Counted from the first letter of the stretch, positions 8,381 through 17,653 are shown. The stretch: DNA of 48,385 bases from Arthrobacter sp. Leaf141 (GCF_001424565.1 NZ_LMOL01000005.1:601458-649842), one strand, 5' to 3'. The notes: generated by a model from the letters alone, not told the origin. Numbers and translations are program-made.

Positions 8381-8386
8381 TAGACT
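8381..8386 (+). promoter_or_regulatory. -10 box for the thiO-thiS-thiG transcript
   Basis: TAGACT lies about 10 bases before the start of the TPP aptamer, placing the transcript start near 8393. It is back to back with the thiE promoter. Confidence 0.45.
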
Positions 8387-8394
8387 GGCCGGGT

Positions 8395-8494
8395 ACTGCG
8401 GGAGCCCGCGGCAGCTGTCACAAAGCGCCGGGCTGAGAGGGCGTCAGAGCCGACCGCTTGACCTGATCCGGGTAATGCCGGCGTAGGGAAGGAG
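8395..8494 (+). promoter_or_regulatory. TPP riboswitch (THI element)
   Basis: The conserved aptamer blocks appear in order: GGAGCCC (8401-8407), CTGAGA (8433-8438), the ACCTGAT segment (8461-8467), then GGTAATGCC and GCGTAGGGA (8471-8489). This is the thi-box that binds thiamine pyrophosphate. The thiO Shine-Dalgarno (AAGGAG, 8489-8494) abuts the 3' end of the aptamer and no T-tract hairpin follows. Ligand binding therefore most likely blocks ribosome access to thiO rather than ending transcription. The P1 pairing at the extreme 5' end is not obvious. Confidence 0.93.
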
Positions 8495-8498
8495 ACAC

Positions 8499-9754
8499 AT
8501 GGGCGCCCTGCCTGCTACCCCCGGTGACCGCCCGCACGGCGCGTTGGAAGCCGACGTTGCAGTGATTGGCGGCGGCGTGATTGGCCACAGCATCGCCTGG
8601 GAGGCATACCGCTCCGGCCGGTCCGTGCTCCTGATCGATGATGCGCCGGGCGCCGGTGCCAGCTGGGCCGCCGCCGGAATGCTGGCGCCGGTAAGCGAGC
8701 TGCATTACCAGGAAGAGGACCTCCTGGAGCTGATGCTTGCGGCCGCCGCCCTCTGGCCCGGTTTCGCCGCGGATCTCGCCGTCACCGGCGGGGACCCCGG
8801 ATACCTCACGACGCCGACCCTTGCCGTAGGCGCCGACGCCGCCGACCGCCGGGCGTTGATGGACCTGCGCGCTGTGCAGCAGGCGAACGGCTTGACAGTG
8901 GAACCGCTCACCATCCGGGAGGCCCGCCGCCGGGAGCCATTGCTGGGCCCCGCCATCGCCTGCGCCTTCGATACTCCGGCAGACCACCAGGTGGATCCGC
9001 GGCTTCTGCTGGCCAGCATGCGGCGGGCGCTCGCCGGCGATCCGTTTGCGGTACCGGCCAAGGCCAGCGGCTTGCTGTGGGAAGACGGTGCCGTCGCAGG
9101 TGTGCAGCTCGCCGGCGGCGGGACGGTCCGGGCGGTCGAAACCGTGGTGGCCAACGGGCTGCAGGCGGCAGCACTGGGTGGCCTTCCCCCTGGGCTGCGT
9201 CTGCCGTTGCGGCCGGTACACGGCGACATCCTGCGGCTCGCCGTGCCACAGCACCTGCGCCCACTGCTGGGCTCCACCGTCCGCGGCCTGGTCCACGGCG
9301 TCCCCGTCTACATCGTGCCGCGGCAGGACGGCACGGTGGTGATCGGCGCCACCCAGCGCGAGGATGCCCTGGCCGGCCCCACCGCGGTCTCCGCGGGTGG
9401 GGTGTATCAGCTTCTGCGGGACGCCCAGGCCCTGGTGCCTGCCGTTGCCGAGCTCGAGCTGCTGGAGAGCACCGCCCGGGCACGGCCCGGCACTCCGGAC
9501 AACGCTCCCCTCCTGGGCCGGGTGCCTGCACCGGACGGCACCGGCGCGGACACGGGCTTCGGGATGGCCGCGCACGTGCCGGGCCTGATCATTGCCACCG
9601 GCTTCTTCCGCCACGGCATCCTCCTGGCCCCCGCAGCCGCAGCCATCTGCCGCGACCTGATGGACGGTCACGCTGATCCCCGTTGGGCACCCTTCAACCC
9701 AGCCCGGTTCTCCGGTTTTGCCCCTCACCTTCCCCGCACCATCAAGGAGACAGC

Positions 9755-9758
<4 letters not shown>
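8499..9758 (+). CDS. thiO: Glycine oxidase ThiO
   Basis: ThiO oxidises glycine to iminoglycine (dehydroglycine), the C2-N unit for the thiazole ring, using FAD and oxygen. This 419-residue D-amino-acid-oxidase-fold protein has an N-terminal FAD motif VIGGGVIG (22-29), the family signature AAGMLAP (about 58-64), a substrate domain, and a C-terminal FAD-contact region with TPDNAPLLG and GFFRHGILLAP. Start ATG 8499 follows AAGGAG by 4 bases and lies directly under the TPP riboswitch. Its stop overlaps the thiS start (ATGA), so thiO-thiS-thiG are translationally coupled. No thiF is in the operon. Confidence 0.94.
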
Positions 9759-10814
<1,056 letters not shown>

Positions 10815-10840
10815 GCCGGCTGCCGACGTGGGACGCCCTT

Positions 10841-10886
10841 AAAGTCCTGTGGCCACCACCTCAACGGGTGGTGGCCACAGGACTTT
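10841..10886. terminator. Bidirectional terminator hairpin, 20-bp perfect stem
   Basis: Bases 10841-10860 pair without mismatch to 10867-10886 around TCAACG. Ends are AAAG/CTTT. It separates thiG (+) from the convergent small membrane protein gene (-). Confidence 0.88.
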
Positions 10887-10895
10887 GGCTTGGCG

Positions 10896-11198
10896 TCAGC
10901 GCCGCAGCACCGCGGTGAGCCTATCGGTGTCCTGCCGGGCCCGGGTAGAGCCCAGGTAAACGGCGGCGGCCACGGCGCCGGCAGCCCCCAGCACGATGGG
11001 CAGGACCCACGGCAGCCAGGTCAGGCCGGGAAGGTACCCGAAGCCCGCAGCCATCAGGATGAGCCAGGCAAGGGCCGCGACGCTTACCGAAACGCCGGCG
11101 GGCAGGCCTGCCCCGTACTTGGCATGGCGTTTGTCATTGGCCCACACGATTAACCCCACCGCGACGGCGGCCAGGACAACGATGGTCAGCGAAAGCAT
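10896..11198 (-). CDS. Small three-helix membrane protein, unknown function
   Basis: A 100-residue protein with three hydrophobic segments: about residues 3-20 (LTIVVLAAVAVGLIVW), 33-57 and 61-84, joined by short loops with a K/R-rich first loop (NDKRHAKYG). It ends in a basic tail. No family motif is recognised. Start ATG 11198 has a good AAGGAG 5 bases upstream. It lies 31 bases downstream of DUF3107 on the same strand and may share its transcript. Inner-membrane location is inferred; function is unknown. Confidence 0.72.
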   Translation of the reverse strand: MLSLTIVVLAAVAVGLIVWANDKRHAKYGAGLPAGVSVSVAALAWLILMAAGFGYLPGLTWLPWVLPIVLGAAGAVAAAVYLGSTRARQDTDRLTAVLRR

Positions 11199-11229
11199 GG
11201 GGCTCCTTTATTACCTTGCAGGCAGCGCG

Positions 11230-11454
11230 TCAGAACTGGCCGAAACCGACCCGGCGGGCTTCTTCGGCACCGATTTCCACGTAGGCGAGGGCCTTGCCGG
11301 GAACAATGACCAGACGGCCCTTTTCATCCTTCAGGCGCAACTCGGTGCCTTTGGTGATGGCCTCTTCCACAACCTTGGCCACCGAATCCGCGTCCTGCGT
11401 GGATTCCAGCACAATTTCGCGGCCAACATTCTGAATGCCGATCTTAATTTCCAC
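11230..11454 (-). CDS. DUF3107 protein
   Basis: A 74-residue acidic alpha/beta protein starting with MEIKIGIQNVGREI and ending VGFGQF, matching the DUF3107 family that is widespread in Actinobacteria. I recall the mycobacterial member (TB9.4, Rv3208A) lying beside a TetR gene and moeZ, the same trio seen here. Function is unknown. Start is GTG 11454 with GGGAGG about 7 bases upstream. It lies 50 bases downstream of the TetR gene, same strand, so cotranscription is plausible. Confidence 0.85.
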   Translation of the reverse strand: MEIKIGIQNVGREIVLESTQDADSVAKVVEEAITKGTELRLKDEKGRLVIVPGKALAYVEIGAEEARRVGFGQF

Positions 11455-11504
11455 AGGGGGCCTCCCAGCCAGTCAAAGTTCGTTGCTGATGTCTCCTTTG
11501 TAGT

Positions 11505-12188
11505 CTAGGACTCTTTGGGGAAGCGAGAGATTCCGCGCCAAGCTAAACGGTAGATCAGGTCGCTGGCCACATTGAGGTCCAGGTTTCCGTCCGTTTCAAG
11601 CCAGTACCGGGCGCTGACCTGCGCCATTCCGGCGAGGCCGCGGCCCAGGAGCTCAGCTTCCAGGTGCGGAAGCTTGGTGTCCTCGGCGATGACGTGCGCG
11701 ATGGCGTCGGCAAAGGTCCTGTTAAAGGTTTCCAGCCGGGAACTGACGTCCGGATCGTTGATCAGGTCCGATTCGAAAACCAGCCGGTGGGCCTGGTCAT
11801 CGCTGGCGATGAACTGGAAGTAGGCACGCATCACCGCCTGGACACGCTCGTCGTTGTCGGTGGTGGAGTTCAAGGCACCCATCATCAACGCGGTGAGGGA
11901 GGTCAGGTGGCTGTCCAGGAGAGCCAGGTACAGCTCCCGTTTGGAGGGGAAGTGCTGGTACAGCACCGGCTTGCTGACATGGGCCGTTTCGGCGATCTCG
12001 TCCATGGCGGCGCCGTGGTAGCCGTTGGCCACAAAAACTTCCTGCGCTGCTGAAAGGAGTTGGGCGCGCCGCTCGTCCCGGGGGAGCCGGGCGGAGCGCT
12101 GGCCTGCAGGGCGCGGGGAGGTGGGCGGAGCTTCGGCGTTCGGGTGATCAGCCCGTGCATCAGGGACCACGGTTGTCCCTCCTTCCAT
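11505..12188 (-). CDS. TetR/AcrR-family transcriptional regulator
   Basis: A 227-residue repressor-type protein. After a disordered 35-residue Pro/Ala-rich leader comes the TetR helix-turn-helix (about 38-85: RRAQLLSAAQEVFVANGYHGAAMDEIA, then VSKPVLYQHFPSKRELYLAL). A helical ligand/dimer domain with WLETDGNLDL near the end follows. It is divergent from moeZ across a 68-base gap that contains a 10-bp palindrome, so it may regulate itself and moeZ. The homologous mycobacterial pair (Rv3208 beside Rv3206c moeZ) suggests an old association. The ligand is unknown. Confidence 0.9.
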   Translation of the reverse strand: MEGGTTVVPDARADHPNAEAPPTSPRPAGQRSARLPRDERRAQLLSAAQEVFVANGYHGAAMDEIAETAHVSKPVLYQHFPSKRELYLALLDSHLTSLTALMMGALNSTTDNDERVQAVMRAYFQFIASDDQAHRLVFESDLINDPDVSSRLETFNRTFADAIAHVIAEDTKLPHLEAELLGRGLAGMAQVSARYWLETDGNLDLNVASDLIYRLAWRGISRFPKES

Positions 12189-12224
12189 TGCAGTTACATA
12201 GACACTTTACTGCCGGGTAATATG

Positions 12225-12234
12225 ACCGCGCGGT
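12225..12234. promoter_or_regulatory. Candidate operator between the TetR gene and moeZ
   Basis: A perfect 10-base palindrome, ACCGCGCGGT, is centred in the divergent gap, 12 bases before the moeZ -10 box. It is short and GC-rich, so chance is possible, but its position suits a TetR dimer site. Confidence 0.3.
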
Positions 12235-12245
12235 ATCCCGGGGCA

Positions 12246-12251
12246 TACATT
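12246..12251 (+). promoter_or_regulatory. -10 box of a probable leaderless promoter (moeZ)
   Basis: TACATT ends 5 bases before the moeZ ATG (12257). The same hexamer stands before the ATL gene at 29650. Confidence 0.55.
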
Positions 12252-12256
12252 GAAGT

Positions 12257-13456
12257 ATGGCTTCGATGTTCACCGCAAATGTGTCAGCAGAAACCCTTGA
12301 ACCGCTGGTGGAACCCGCGGCAGGGCTCAGCGCTGAAGAGGTGGAGCGCTACTCGCGGCACCTGATCATTCCGGAGATCGGCGCGCTGGGCCAGCGCCGG
12401 CTCAAAAATGCCAAAGTGCTGGTTATTGGCGCGGGCGGACTCGGTTCCCCCGCACTGCTGTACCTGGCGGCTGCCGGGGTGGGGACCCTGGGCATCGTTG
12501 ATGATGACGCCGTGGACCTCAGCAATTTGCAGCGCCAGGTCATCCATGGTGTGGCGGACGTGGGGCGGCCAAAGATCGAGTCCGCCCGGGACGCCATCGT
12601 GGAGCTGAACCCACTGGTGGACGTCCGGCTCCACAACGTCCGGCTGGATGCATCCAACGCCCTGGAGCTGTTTGCCGGCTACGACCTCATCCTTGACGGC
12701 GCGGACAACTTCGCTACGCGTTACCTGGTGAACGACGCCGCAGCCATCCTGGGAAAACCCTACGTGTGGGGGTCCATTTTCCGTTTCGACGGCCAGGTCA
12801 GCGTCTTCTGGGAGAAGCACGGACCCACCTACCGGGATCTCTACCCCGAAGCCCCGCCCGCCGGGTCAGTGCCCTCCTGCGGTGAGGGCGGCGTCTTCGG
12901 GATGTTGTGCGCAGCCGTGGGTTCCCTGATGGTGACCGAAGCGGTCAAGCTGATTACCGGCGTCGGGCGTTCACTGCTGGGCCGGGTGGCGCTGTTCGAC
13001 GCGCTGGGCGGCAGCTGGCGCGAAATCCGGGTGTCCAAGGACCCGGCCGCGGAGCCCATCACCGAACTGGTGGATTATGACGCGTTCTGCGGCATCACCC
13101 CCGACGTTCCCACGGACACCGAGCACACTGTCACCGCCACCCAGCTGGCCTCCATGCTGGCCTCACGGAAGGCCGGGCTCCGGGACTTCGAGCTGGTGGA
13201 CGTGCGGGAATCCGGTGAGTACGACATTGTCCGGATCGAGGGCGCGGTACTGGTGCCGCAGGGCCGGATCCTGGCCGGGGAAGCCTGGGGCGAGCTTCCG
13301 CAGGACAAGGACATTGTGTTCCACTGCAAGGCCGGGACCAGGTCCGCCAATGTGCTGGCCGCGGCCCGGAAAGCCGGTTACCAGCGCGTCAGCCACCTTG
13401 ACGGCGGCATCCTGTCCTGGGTCCGCGACGTTGAGCCCAACAAGCCGGTCTACTGA
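12257..13456 (+). CDS. moeZ: Adenylyltransferase/sulfurtransferase MoeZ (E1-like plus rhodanese)
   Basis: A 399-residue fusion of an E1-like ThiF/MoeB domain and a C-terminal rhodanese domain. The first activates the Gly-Gly tail of a sulfur carrier with ATP: VIGAGGLGSP nucleotide loop (about 55-64), NLQRQVIH, DGADNFATRY. The second delivers sulfur from its persulfide Cys in CKAGTRS (about 355-361). In mycobacteria MoeZ thiocarboxylates CysO and MoaD-type carriers. The MoeB-type zinc cysteines are not all apparent; PSCGEGG (about 212) keeps one Cys at that place. The thiOSG operon 1.4 kb away has no ThiF, so MoeZ is the obvious local candidate to charge ThiS; that is inference. Start ATG 12257 has a leaderless-type promoter. 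Confidence 0.92.
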   Translation: MASMFTANVSAETLEPLVEPAAGLSAEEVERYSRHLIIPEIGALGQRRLKNAKVLVIGAGGLGSPALLYLAAAGVGTLGIVDDDAVDLSNLQRQVIHGVADVGRPKIESARDAIVELNPLVDVRLHNVRLDASNALELFAGYDLILDGADNFATRYLVNDAAAILGKPYVWGSIFRFDGQVSVFWEKHGPTYRDLYPEAPPAGSVPSCGEGGVFGMLCAAVGSLMVTEAVKLITGVGRSLLGRVALFDALGGSWREIRVSKDPAAEPITELVDYDAFCGITPDVPTDTEHTVTATQLASMLASRKAGLRDFELVDVRESGEYDIVRIEGAVLVPQGRILAGEAWGELPQDKDIVFHCKAGTRSANVLAAARKAGYQRVSHLDGGILSWVRDVEPNKPVY

Positions 13457-13528
13457 CCCCGTTGCGCTATCACCTCTGGTCGCCATAAGGGCCCGCAGGG
13501 GACCATAAGTGATAGGGCAACGCGGGGG
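13457..13528. repeat. Long imperfect palindrome between moeZ and hemA (REP-like or terminator)
   Basis: Starting one base after the moeZ stop, CCCCGTTGCGCTATCAC (13457-13473) is mirrored by GTGATAGGGCAACGCGGGG (13509-13527), with one mismatch and a 2-base insertion. An inner pair, TGGTCGCC (13477-13484) with GGGGACCA (13498-13505), has one mismatch. The whole can fold into one long branched or bulged hairpin. Its sequence is unrelated to the 2997-3062 palindrome, but both sit exactly between convergent genes. Confidence 0.7.
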
Positions 13529-13539
13529 TGCGGGGCGGG

Positions 13540-14892
13540 TCAGGCGGTTTCGAGGCCCTGGTGACTCTGGTGACGCTGGTGGTCCTGCCGGCCCTGATGG
13601 TCCACGGGGCATTCGGCCTGCGCGGCCTGCGCTGCGGGCTGGTCCACCGTGATGCCGTAGAGCGCCTCCAGGGCGGCCACGTACTCGTCCTGCTGGCCGT
13701 TGGCGGCGAGTTCCCGTGCCCGGACGGTGGGGACGTGCAGGAGCTGCTTCACCATGCGGCGGAGCGCGAACTCGACCTCTTCAGCAGCTGCCGTGCAGCC
13801 GTGCCGGGCCCGGACCTTTTCCATTTCGGCGTCCAGGACGTTCATGGTGTGCCGGCGGAGGGCAACGATCGCCGAATCGACGGAGCGTGCCTCGCGTTCC
13901 TGCTCGAAGGCGCTGGCGGCAGTCCTGACAATCCCGCTGGCCTGGGCCAGGGATTCGGCCTGTTCCTGCGGCGCCGCGAGGCGCACGGATTCCAGGGTGA
14001 GCAGTTCCACGCCGTCGAGTTCTCCGACGGCGGGGTCGAAGTCATGTGTCAGGGCAAGGTCGATGGCGATCAGCGGCTGCGGGGAGCCGGCGCGGACCTG
14101 CGCCAGTTCGTCGGCTTCAACGCGGGTATCCGAGCCGCTGCAGCCGATCATGACGTCAGCCGCGGCGACCGCGGAACGCAGGGAATCGGCGTCGAGGGCC
14201 GTGCCTCCGCGGGTGGCTACAAACCCTTCGGCGCGCCCGGACGAGGAGAAAACCGAGATATCGGTGCAGCCGCGTTCGCGAAGCAGCGCCATGGTGGCGC
14301 CGGCATAGGCGCCGGTACCGAAGACGACGACTTTTTTGGCGGCCCAGCCGGGGTTTTCGGAGAGGTCGGTGGCCAGGTCCAGCGCCACGGAGACGATGGA
14401 GAGGCCCCGGGAGCCCAAGGCGGTCTGCGCGCCGACGTCCTTGGCGGTCTTGGAAGCGGCCTGGAAGAGCCGGACCAGGCCGGGGCTGGCGGTGCCCTCG
14501 TGCTGGGCCATGATGAGGGCACGGCGCACCTGGCCGGCAATTTCGCGTTCGCCCACGACGGCGGAATCCAGTCCCGCGCTGACGGCGAACAGGTGCTTGG
14601 TCACTTCAGTGCCGGTCCGGGTGCTCAGGGACCGGGAAACGAGCGGTTCGCTAAGCCCACTGGCATCGCTGATCCGGGCCACGAGCGCTGCGCGGGCCGC
14701 TTCGACATCATCAGGATGCGGCGCCTCGCCGTAGATTTCGTACCGGTTGCAGGTGGCAAGGACAACCGCACCCGACACTGCCGGCGATCCGGTCAGCATG
14801 GATGTAGCGATACCGGAGGAACCGTTGCTCAACTGGGCAACGGTCTCAAGGTCGATGTCGGCGTGTGTAGCCACCAATGAAAAAAGAACCAC
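13540..14892 (-). CDS. hemA: Glutamyl-tRNA reductase HemA with Cys-Pro and His/Gln-rich tail
   Basis: HemA reduces glutamyl-tRNA to glutamate-1-semialdehyde with NADPH, the committed step of heme synthesis. The 450-residue protein has catalytic Cys48 in ATCNRYEIY, the EREIAGQVR segment, an NADPH loop VFGTGAYAG (about 190) and a C-terminal dimerisation helix bundle. After the family's normal end (YGITVDQ, about 415) it carries an unusual tail, [19 protein letters not shown] (427-445), with one Cys-Pro and four His in DHQ/RHQ/SHQ steps. Start GTG 14892 has a near-perfect -10, TATGAT, 9 bases upstream and no Shine-Dalgarno. It is divergent from hemE. Confidence 0.95.
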   Translation of the reverse strand: MVLFSLVATHADIDLETVAQLSNGSSGIATSMLTGSPAVSGAVVLATCNRYEIYGEAPHPDDVEAARAALVARISDASGLSEPLVSRSLSTRTGTEVTKHLFAVSAGLDSAVVGEREIAGQVRRALIMAQHEGTASPGLVRLFQAASKTAKDVGAQTALGSRGLSIVSVALDLATDLSENPGWAAKKVVVFGTGAYAGATMALLRERGCTDISVFSSSGRAEGFVATRGGTALDADSLRSAVAAADVMIGCSGSDTRVEADELAQVRAGSPQPLIAIDLALTHDFDPAVGELDGVELLTLESVRLAAPQEQAESLAQASGIVRTAASAFEQEREARSVDSAIVALRRHTMNVLDAEMEKVRARHGCTAAAEEVEFALRRMVKQLLHVPTVRARELAANGQQDEYVAALEALYGITVDQPAAQAAQAECPVDHQGRQDHQRHQSHQGLETA

Positions 14893-14901
14893 AACGGACC
14901 A

Positions 14902-14907
14902 ATCATA
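14902..14907 (-). promoter_or_regulatory. -10 box for hemA
   Basis: TATGAT on the minus strand, 9 bases before the hemA GTG, giving a leader of at most 2-3 bases. Confidence 0.6.
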
Positions 14908-15038
14908 GCTTTTTCGCGGCTCGGTAGAACAACTGCGGCCGCCGGGAAGGGCAGATGGCTGCTGTGATTCCTGCCACGGGGGCTCCTGTCATGGTTTGCG
15001 GCGCCTGCCCGCCGTTATCTTTTGCCGCCGATTTTGGG

Positions 15039-15044
15039 CACAAT
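15039..15044 (+). promoter_or_regulatory. -10 box for the hemE operon
   Basis: CACAAT lies 7 bases before the hemE ATG (15052); no Shine-Dalgarno is present, so a leaderless mRNA is likely. The first base departs from the TANNNT pattern seen elsewhere. Confidence 0.4.
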
Positions 15045-15051
15045 CGAGAGC

Positions 15052-16146
15052 ATGACTTCCAGCCCTGCCGTGTCCGCTGCCGGCGTCCTAGCGCCAGACC
15101 ACCCGCTGTTGGATGGCCGCACCACCGATTCCCCGCTGATCACCGCCTACCGTGGCGGCAAGCCGTCCCGCCGTCCCGTCTGGTTCATGCGGCAGGCCGG
15201 CCGTTCCCTGCCGGAGTACATGAAGGTCCGCGAAGGCGTGGCAATGCTGGACTCCTGCCTCCGGCCGGAGTTGGCCTCGGAGATCACCCTCCAGCCCGTG
15301 CGGCGCCACGACGTGGACGCTGCCATCTTCTTCTCGGACATCGTTATTCCCCTGAAGCTGGCCGGTGTGGGCGTAGACATCGTCCCCGGCGTTGGCCCGG
15401 TGCTGGACAAACCGGTCCGGACAGCTGCTGACGTGGCGGCGCTGCCGCAGCTGACGTGGGAGGCCCTGGAGCCCATCCGCGAAGCCGTCCGCCTCACGGT
15501 GGCCCAGCTGGGCAAAACCCCGCTGATCGGCTTTGCCGGCGCGCCGTTCACCCTGGCCGCATACATGGTGGAGGGAAAGCCGTCCCGCGACCACCTGGGC
15601 CCGCGGACCATGATGCACGCTGACCCAGAAACCTGGAACGCGCTGGCCAACTGGGCAGCTGACGCTTCCGGCATGTTCCTGCAGGCGCAGCTTGAGGCCG
15701 GCGCCTCCGCAGCCCAGCTTTTTGATTCCTGGGCCGGTTCGCTGGGCCTGGCCGACTACGAGAAGTACGTTGCCCCCGCCTCGGCCCGCGCCCTGGACCA
15801 CGTCCGCCACCACGGTGCCCCCCTCATCCACTTCGGCACCGGCACTTCCGAGCTCCTGGTGGCCATGCATAACGTCGGCGTCGACGTCATGGGCGTGGAC
15901 TACCGGCTGCCCCTGGACGAAGCCAACCGGCGCCTGGGCGGAAGCGTCCCACTGCAGGGGAACATCGATCCTGCCCTGCTGCCCGCCCCGTGGGAGGTAC
16001 TGGAAGCCCATGTCCGAGAGGTCATCGCCGCCGGCTCCACAGCCCCGGGCCACGTCCTGAACCTGGGCCACGGCGTGCCGCCCGAGACGGATCCGGCAGT
16101 CCTGACCCGCGTGGTTGAACTCATCCACTCCATCGCACCGGAGTAG
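15052..16146 (+). CDS. hemE: Uroporphyrinogen decarboxylase
   Basis: HemE removes four carboxylates from uroporphyrinogen III to give coproporphyrinogen III, the branch substrate of the actinobacterial heme pathway. This 364-residue TIM barrel has the signature VWFMRQAGRSLPEYM (about 43-57), IIFF-like FFSDIVIPLKL with the catalytic Asp, GFAGAPFTLAAYMVEG (about 155-170), VDYRLPLDEA, and GNIDPALL. ATG 15052 is preferred over an in-frame TTG at 15022 because the -10-like CACAAT lies just upstream and homology starts after it. hemY follows 4 bases beyond the stop. Confidence 0.95.
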   Translation: MTSSPAVSAAGVLAPDHPLLDGRTTDSPLITAYRGGKPSRRPVWFMRQAGRSLPEYMKVREGVAMLDSCLRPELASEITLQPVRRHDVDAAIFFSDIVIPLKLAGVGVDIVPGVGPVLDKPVRTAADVAALPQLTWEALEPIREAVRLTVAQLGKTPLIGFAGAPFTLAAYMVEGKPSRDHLGPRTMMHADPETWNALANWAADASGMFLQAQLEAGASAAQLFDSWAGSLGLADYEKYVAPASARALDHVRHHGAPLIHFGTGTSELLVAMHNVGVDVMGVDYRLPLDEANRRLGGSVPLQGNIDPALLPAPWEVLEAHVREVIAAGSTAPGHVLNLGHGVPPETDPAVLTRVVELIHSIAPE

Positions 16147-16150
16147 TCCG

Positions 16151-17635
16151 GTGGGCAAGTTGGCGGCGCAGCCCGGAGCCGCCCTGGTGATCGGTGGCGG
16201 CATCTCCGGCCTGCTGGCGGCCAGGGAACTGTCGGCCGCCGGGCACGCCGTCACGGTCCTCGAAGCCGGTGGCAGCTGGGGCGGCTGCATCGGCAGCCAC
16301 ACGCTGGCCGGGCTCACCCTGGACAGCGGCGCCGAATCCTTTGCCACCCGCAGCGACGCGGTGGCCACCCTTGCCGCTGAGCTGGGACTGGCCGGCGAAA
16401 TTGTGGCACCGCGTCCCGGCGGCGCCTGGGTCCAATTGCCGGATGGTCCCCGCGAGCTGCCTAAAACCGGCGTCCTGGGCATACCCGCCAACCCGTGGGA
16501 CCCGGAGGTCCGCCGGTCCCTTGGCCTGCTGGGCTCCCTGCGCGCCTCCCTGGACCGCTTCCTGCCGGCCTCGGTGGGCACTTCCGCTCCCGTCACCAGC
16601 GTGTCCGCCCTGGTCCGGGCGCGGATGGGCACACGCGTCCTGGAACGTATGGTGGCCCCCGTCGTGGGTGGCGTGCATTCGGCAGACCCGGGACTGCTCG
16701 ACGTCGACATGGTGGCCCCGGGGCTGCGGGCAGGAATCAGGGACCACGGTTCGCTCGCTGCCGCGGTCTCCGCCCAGCGCCGGGCCCGTGCAGGGACTGC
16801 CACCGGGTCAGGGGCTGCCACCGGGTCAGGGGCTGCCACCGGCAGCGCTCCCGGCCGGCCTGAAAAAGCCGGCTCCGCTGTGGCCGGACTGGCCGGCGGC
16901 ATGCATACCCTCGTAACCGCGCTGGTAGCTGACCTTCGTGGCCGTGGCGTTGTCCTCCTCCCGAATACCGCAGCCGGCAGCGTCACCAGGAACCCGTCGG
17001 GTTGGCAGGTCACCACGTTCGGACAGACTCTTGCCGCAGCCCTCCTGGTGGTGGCTGTGGACGGCCCGGCCGCCGTCGGCCTCCTGGAAAACGCCGTGCC
17101 GGCCATTGCGGGCAAGCAGCCCGCGTCCGGCCCGGACGTGAAACTGGTGACCCTGGTGGTGGACGAGGCAGGCCTGGATGCCCGGCCCCGCGGCACGGGC
17201 GTGCTCGTGGCGCCAGGCACACCCGGCATCGAGGCCAAGGCACTCACCCACGCCACCGGGAAGTGGGACTGGCTCGATGCAGCGGCTGGCCCCGGCCGGC
17301 ATGTGCTCCGGCTGTCCTACGGAAAGGTCGATGGCGCCGGCGGGCAGCAGGCGGGCCCGGAAACGGACGGGGACCTCCTGGCAGCTGCCTTGCGCGACGC
17401 CCCCGCCCTGTTGGCGCAAGCTGTCAGCCCGGAGCATGTGGTGGCCTGGGACGTGGTCCGGTGGCGCGGCGCCCTGCCGTTCGCCGCGGTGGGCCACAAG
17501 GCCCGGGTGGCCGACATCCGGGCGGCGTGCACGGCCGCCGGCAACCTGGCCGTGGTGGGTGGCTGGGTGGCGGGGAACGGCCTCGCCGCAGTGGTTTCCG
17601 ACACACGGGAACAGGCCCGCATCCTCATCGGCTGA
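16151..17635 (+). CDS. hemY: Coproporphyrinogen III / protoporphyrinogen oxidase (HemY/CgoX)
   Basis: A FAD-dependent oxidase of 494 residues. In Actinobacteria this family oxidises coproporphyrinogen III to coproporphyrin III with oxygen, feeding CpfC (HemH) and HemQ. It shows the FAD motif LVIGGGISGLLAARE (about 13-27), EAGGSWGG, DSGAESFATR, and a C-terminal FAD segment GNLAVVGGWVAGNGLAAVV. A short linker with an 18-base tandem repeat (TGSGAATGSGAA) lies near residues 215-230. Start GTG 16151, 4 bases after the hemE stop and preceded by GGAG, is more credible than a TTG at 16115 inside hemE. Membrane association is typical of the family; no membrane segment is seen. Confidence 0.9.
   Translation: MGKLAAQPGAALVIGGGISGLLAARELSAAGHAVTVLEAGGSWGGCIGSHTLAGLTLDSGAESFATRSDAVATLAAELGLAGEIVAPRPGGAWVQLPDGPRELPKTGVLGIPANPWDPEVRRSLGLLGSLRASLDRFLPASVGTSAPVTSVSALVRARMGTRVLERMVAPVVGGVHSADPGLLDVDMVAPGLRAGIRDHGSLAAAVSAQRRARAGTATGSGAATGSGAATGSAPGRPEKAGSAVAGLAGGMHTLVTALVADLRGRGVVLLPNTAAGSVTRNPSGWQVTTFGQTLAAALLVVAVDGPAAVGLLENAVPAIAGKQPASGPDVKLVTLVVDEAGLDARPRGTGVLVAPGTPGIEAKALTHATGKWDWLDAAAGPGRHVLRLSYGKVDGAGGQQAGPETDGDLLAAALRDAPALLAQAVSPEHVVAWDVVRWRGALPFAAVGHKARVADIRAACTAAGNLAVVGGWVAGNGLAAVVSDTREQARILIG
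16793..16842 (+). repeat. 18-base tandem repeat inside hemY
   Basis: Nearly three copies of an 18-base unit of the form GGGGCTGCCACCGGGTCA (16793-16810, 16811-16828, 16829-16842 partial) encode Gly-Ala-Ala-Thr-Gly-Ser. They extend a surface linker in frame and are a candidate length polymorphism. Confidence 0.8.
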
Positions 17636-17653
17636 CCATCGTTGCTGGTCAGC
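17631..17653 (+). terminator. Weak hairpin at the hemY stop
   Basis: GCTGACCA (17631-17638) pairs with TGGTCAGC (17646-17653) around 7 bases. There is no T tract. It could attenuate readthrough into the next gene, which has its own promoter. Confidence 0.3.

Noticed and set aside
6360..8486. A 708-codon plus-strand frame opposite the RNB gene and thiE
   Set aside because: Shadow of two conserved minus-strand genes; it would also run through the TPP riboswitch.
16115..16150. TTG start of hemY inside hemE
   Set aside because: GTG 16151, just after the hemE stop and with GGAG upstream, is closer to the FAD motif where homology begins.
15088..17256. A 722-codon minus-strand frame opposite hemE and hemY
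   Set aside because: Composition-driven shadow; both plus-strand genes have intact family motifs.
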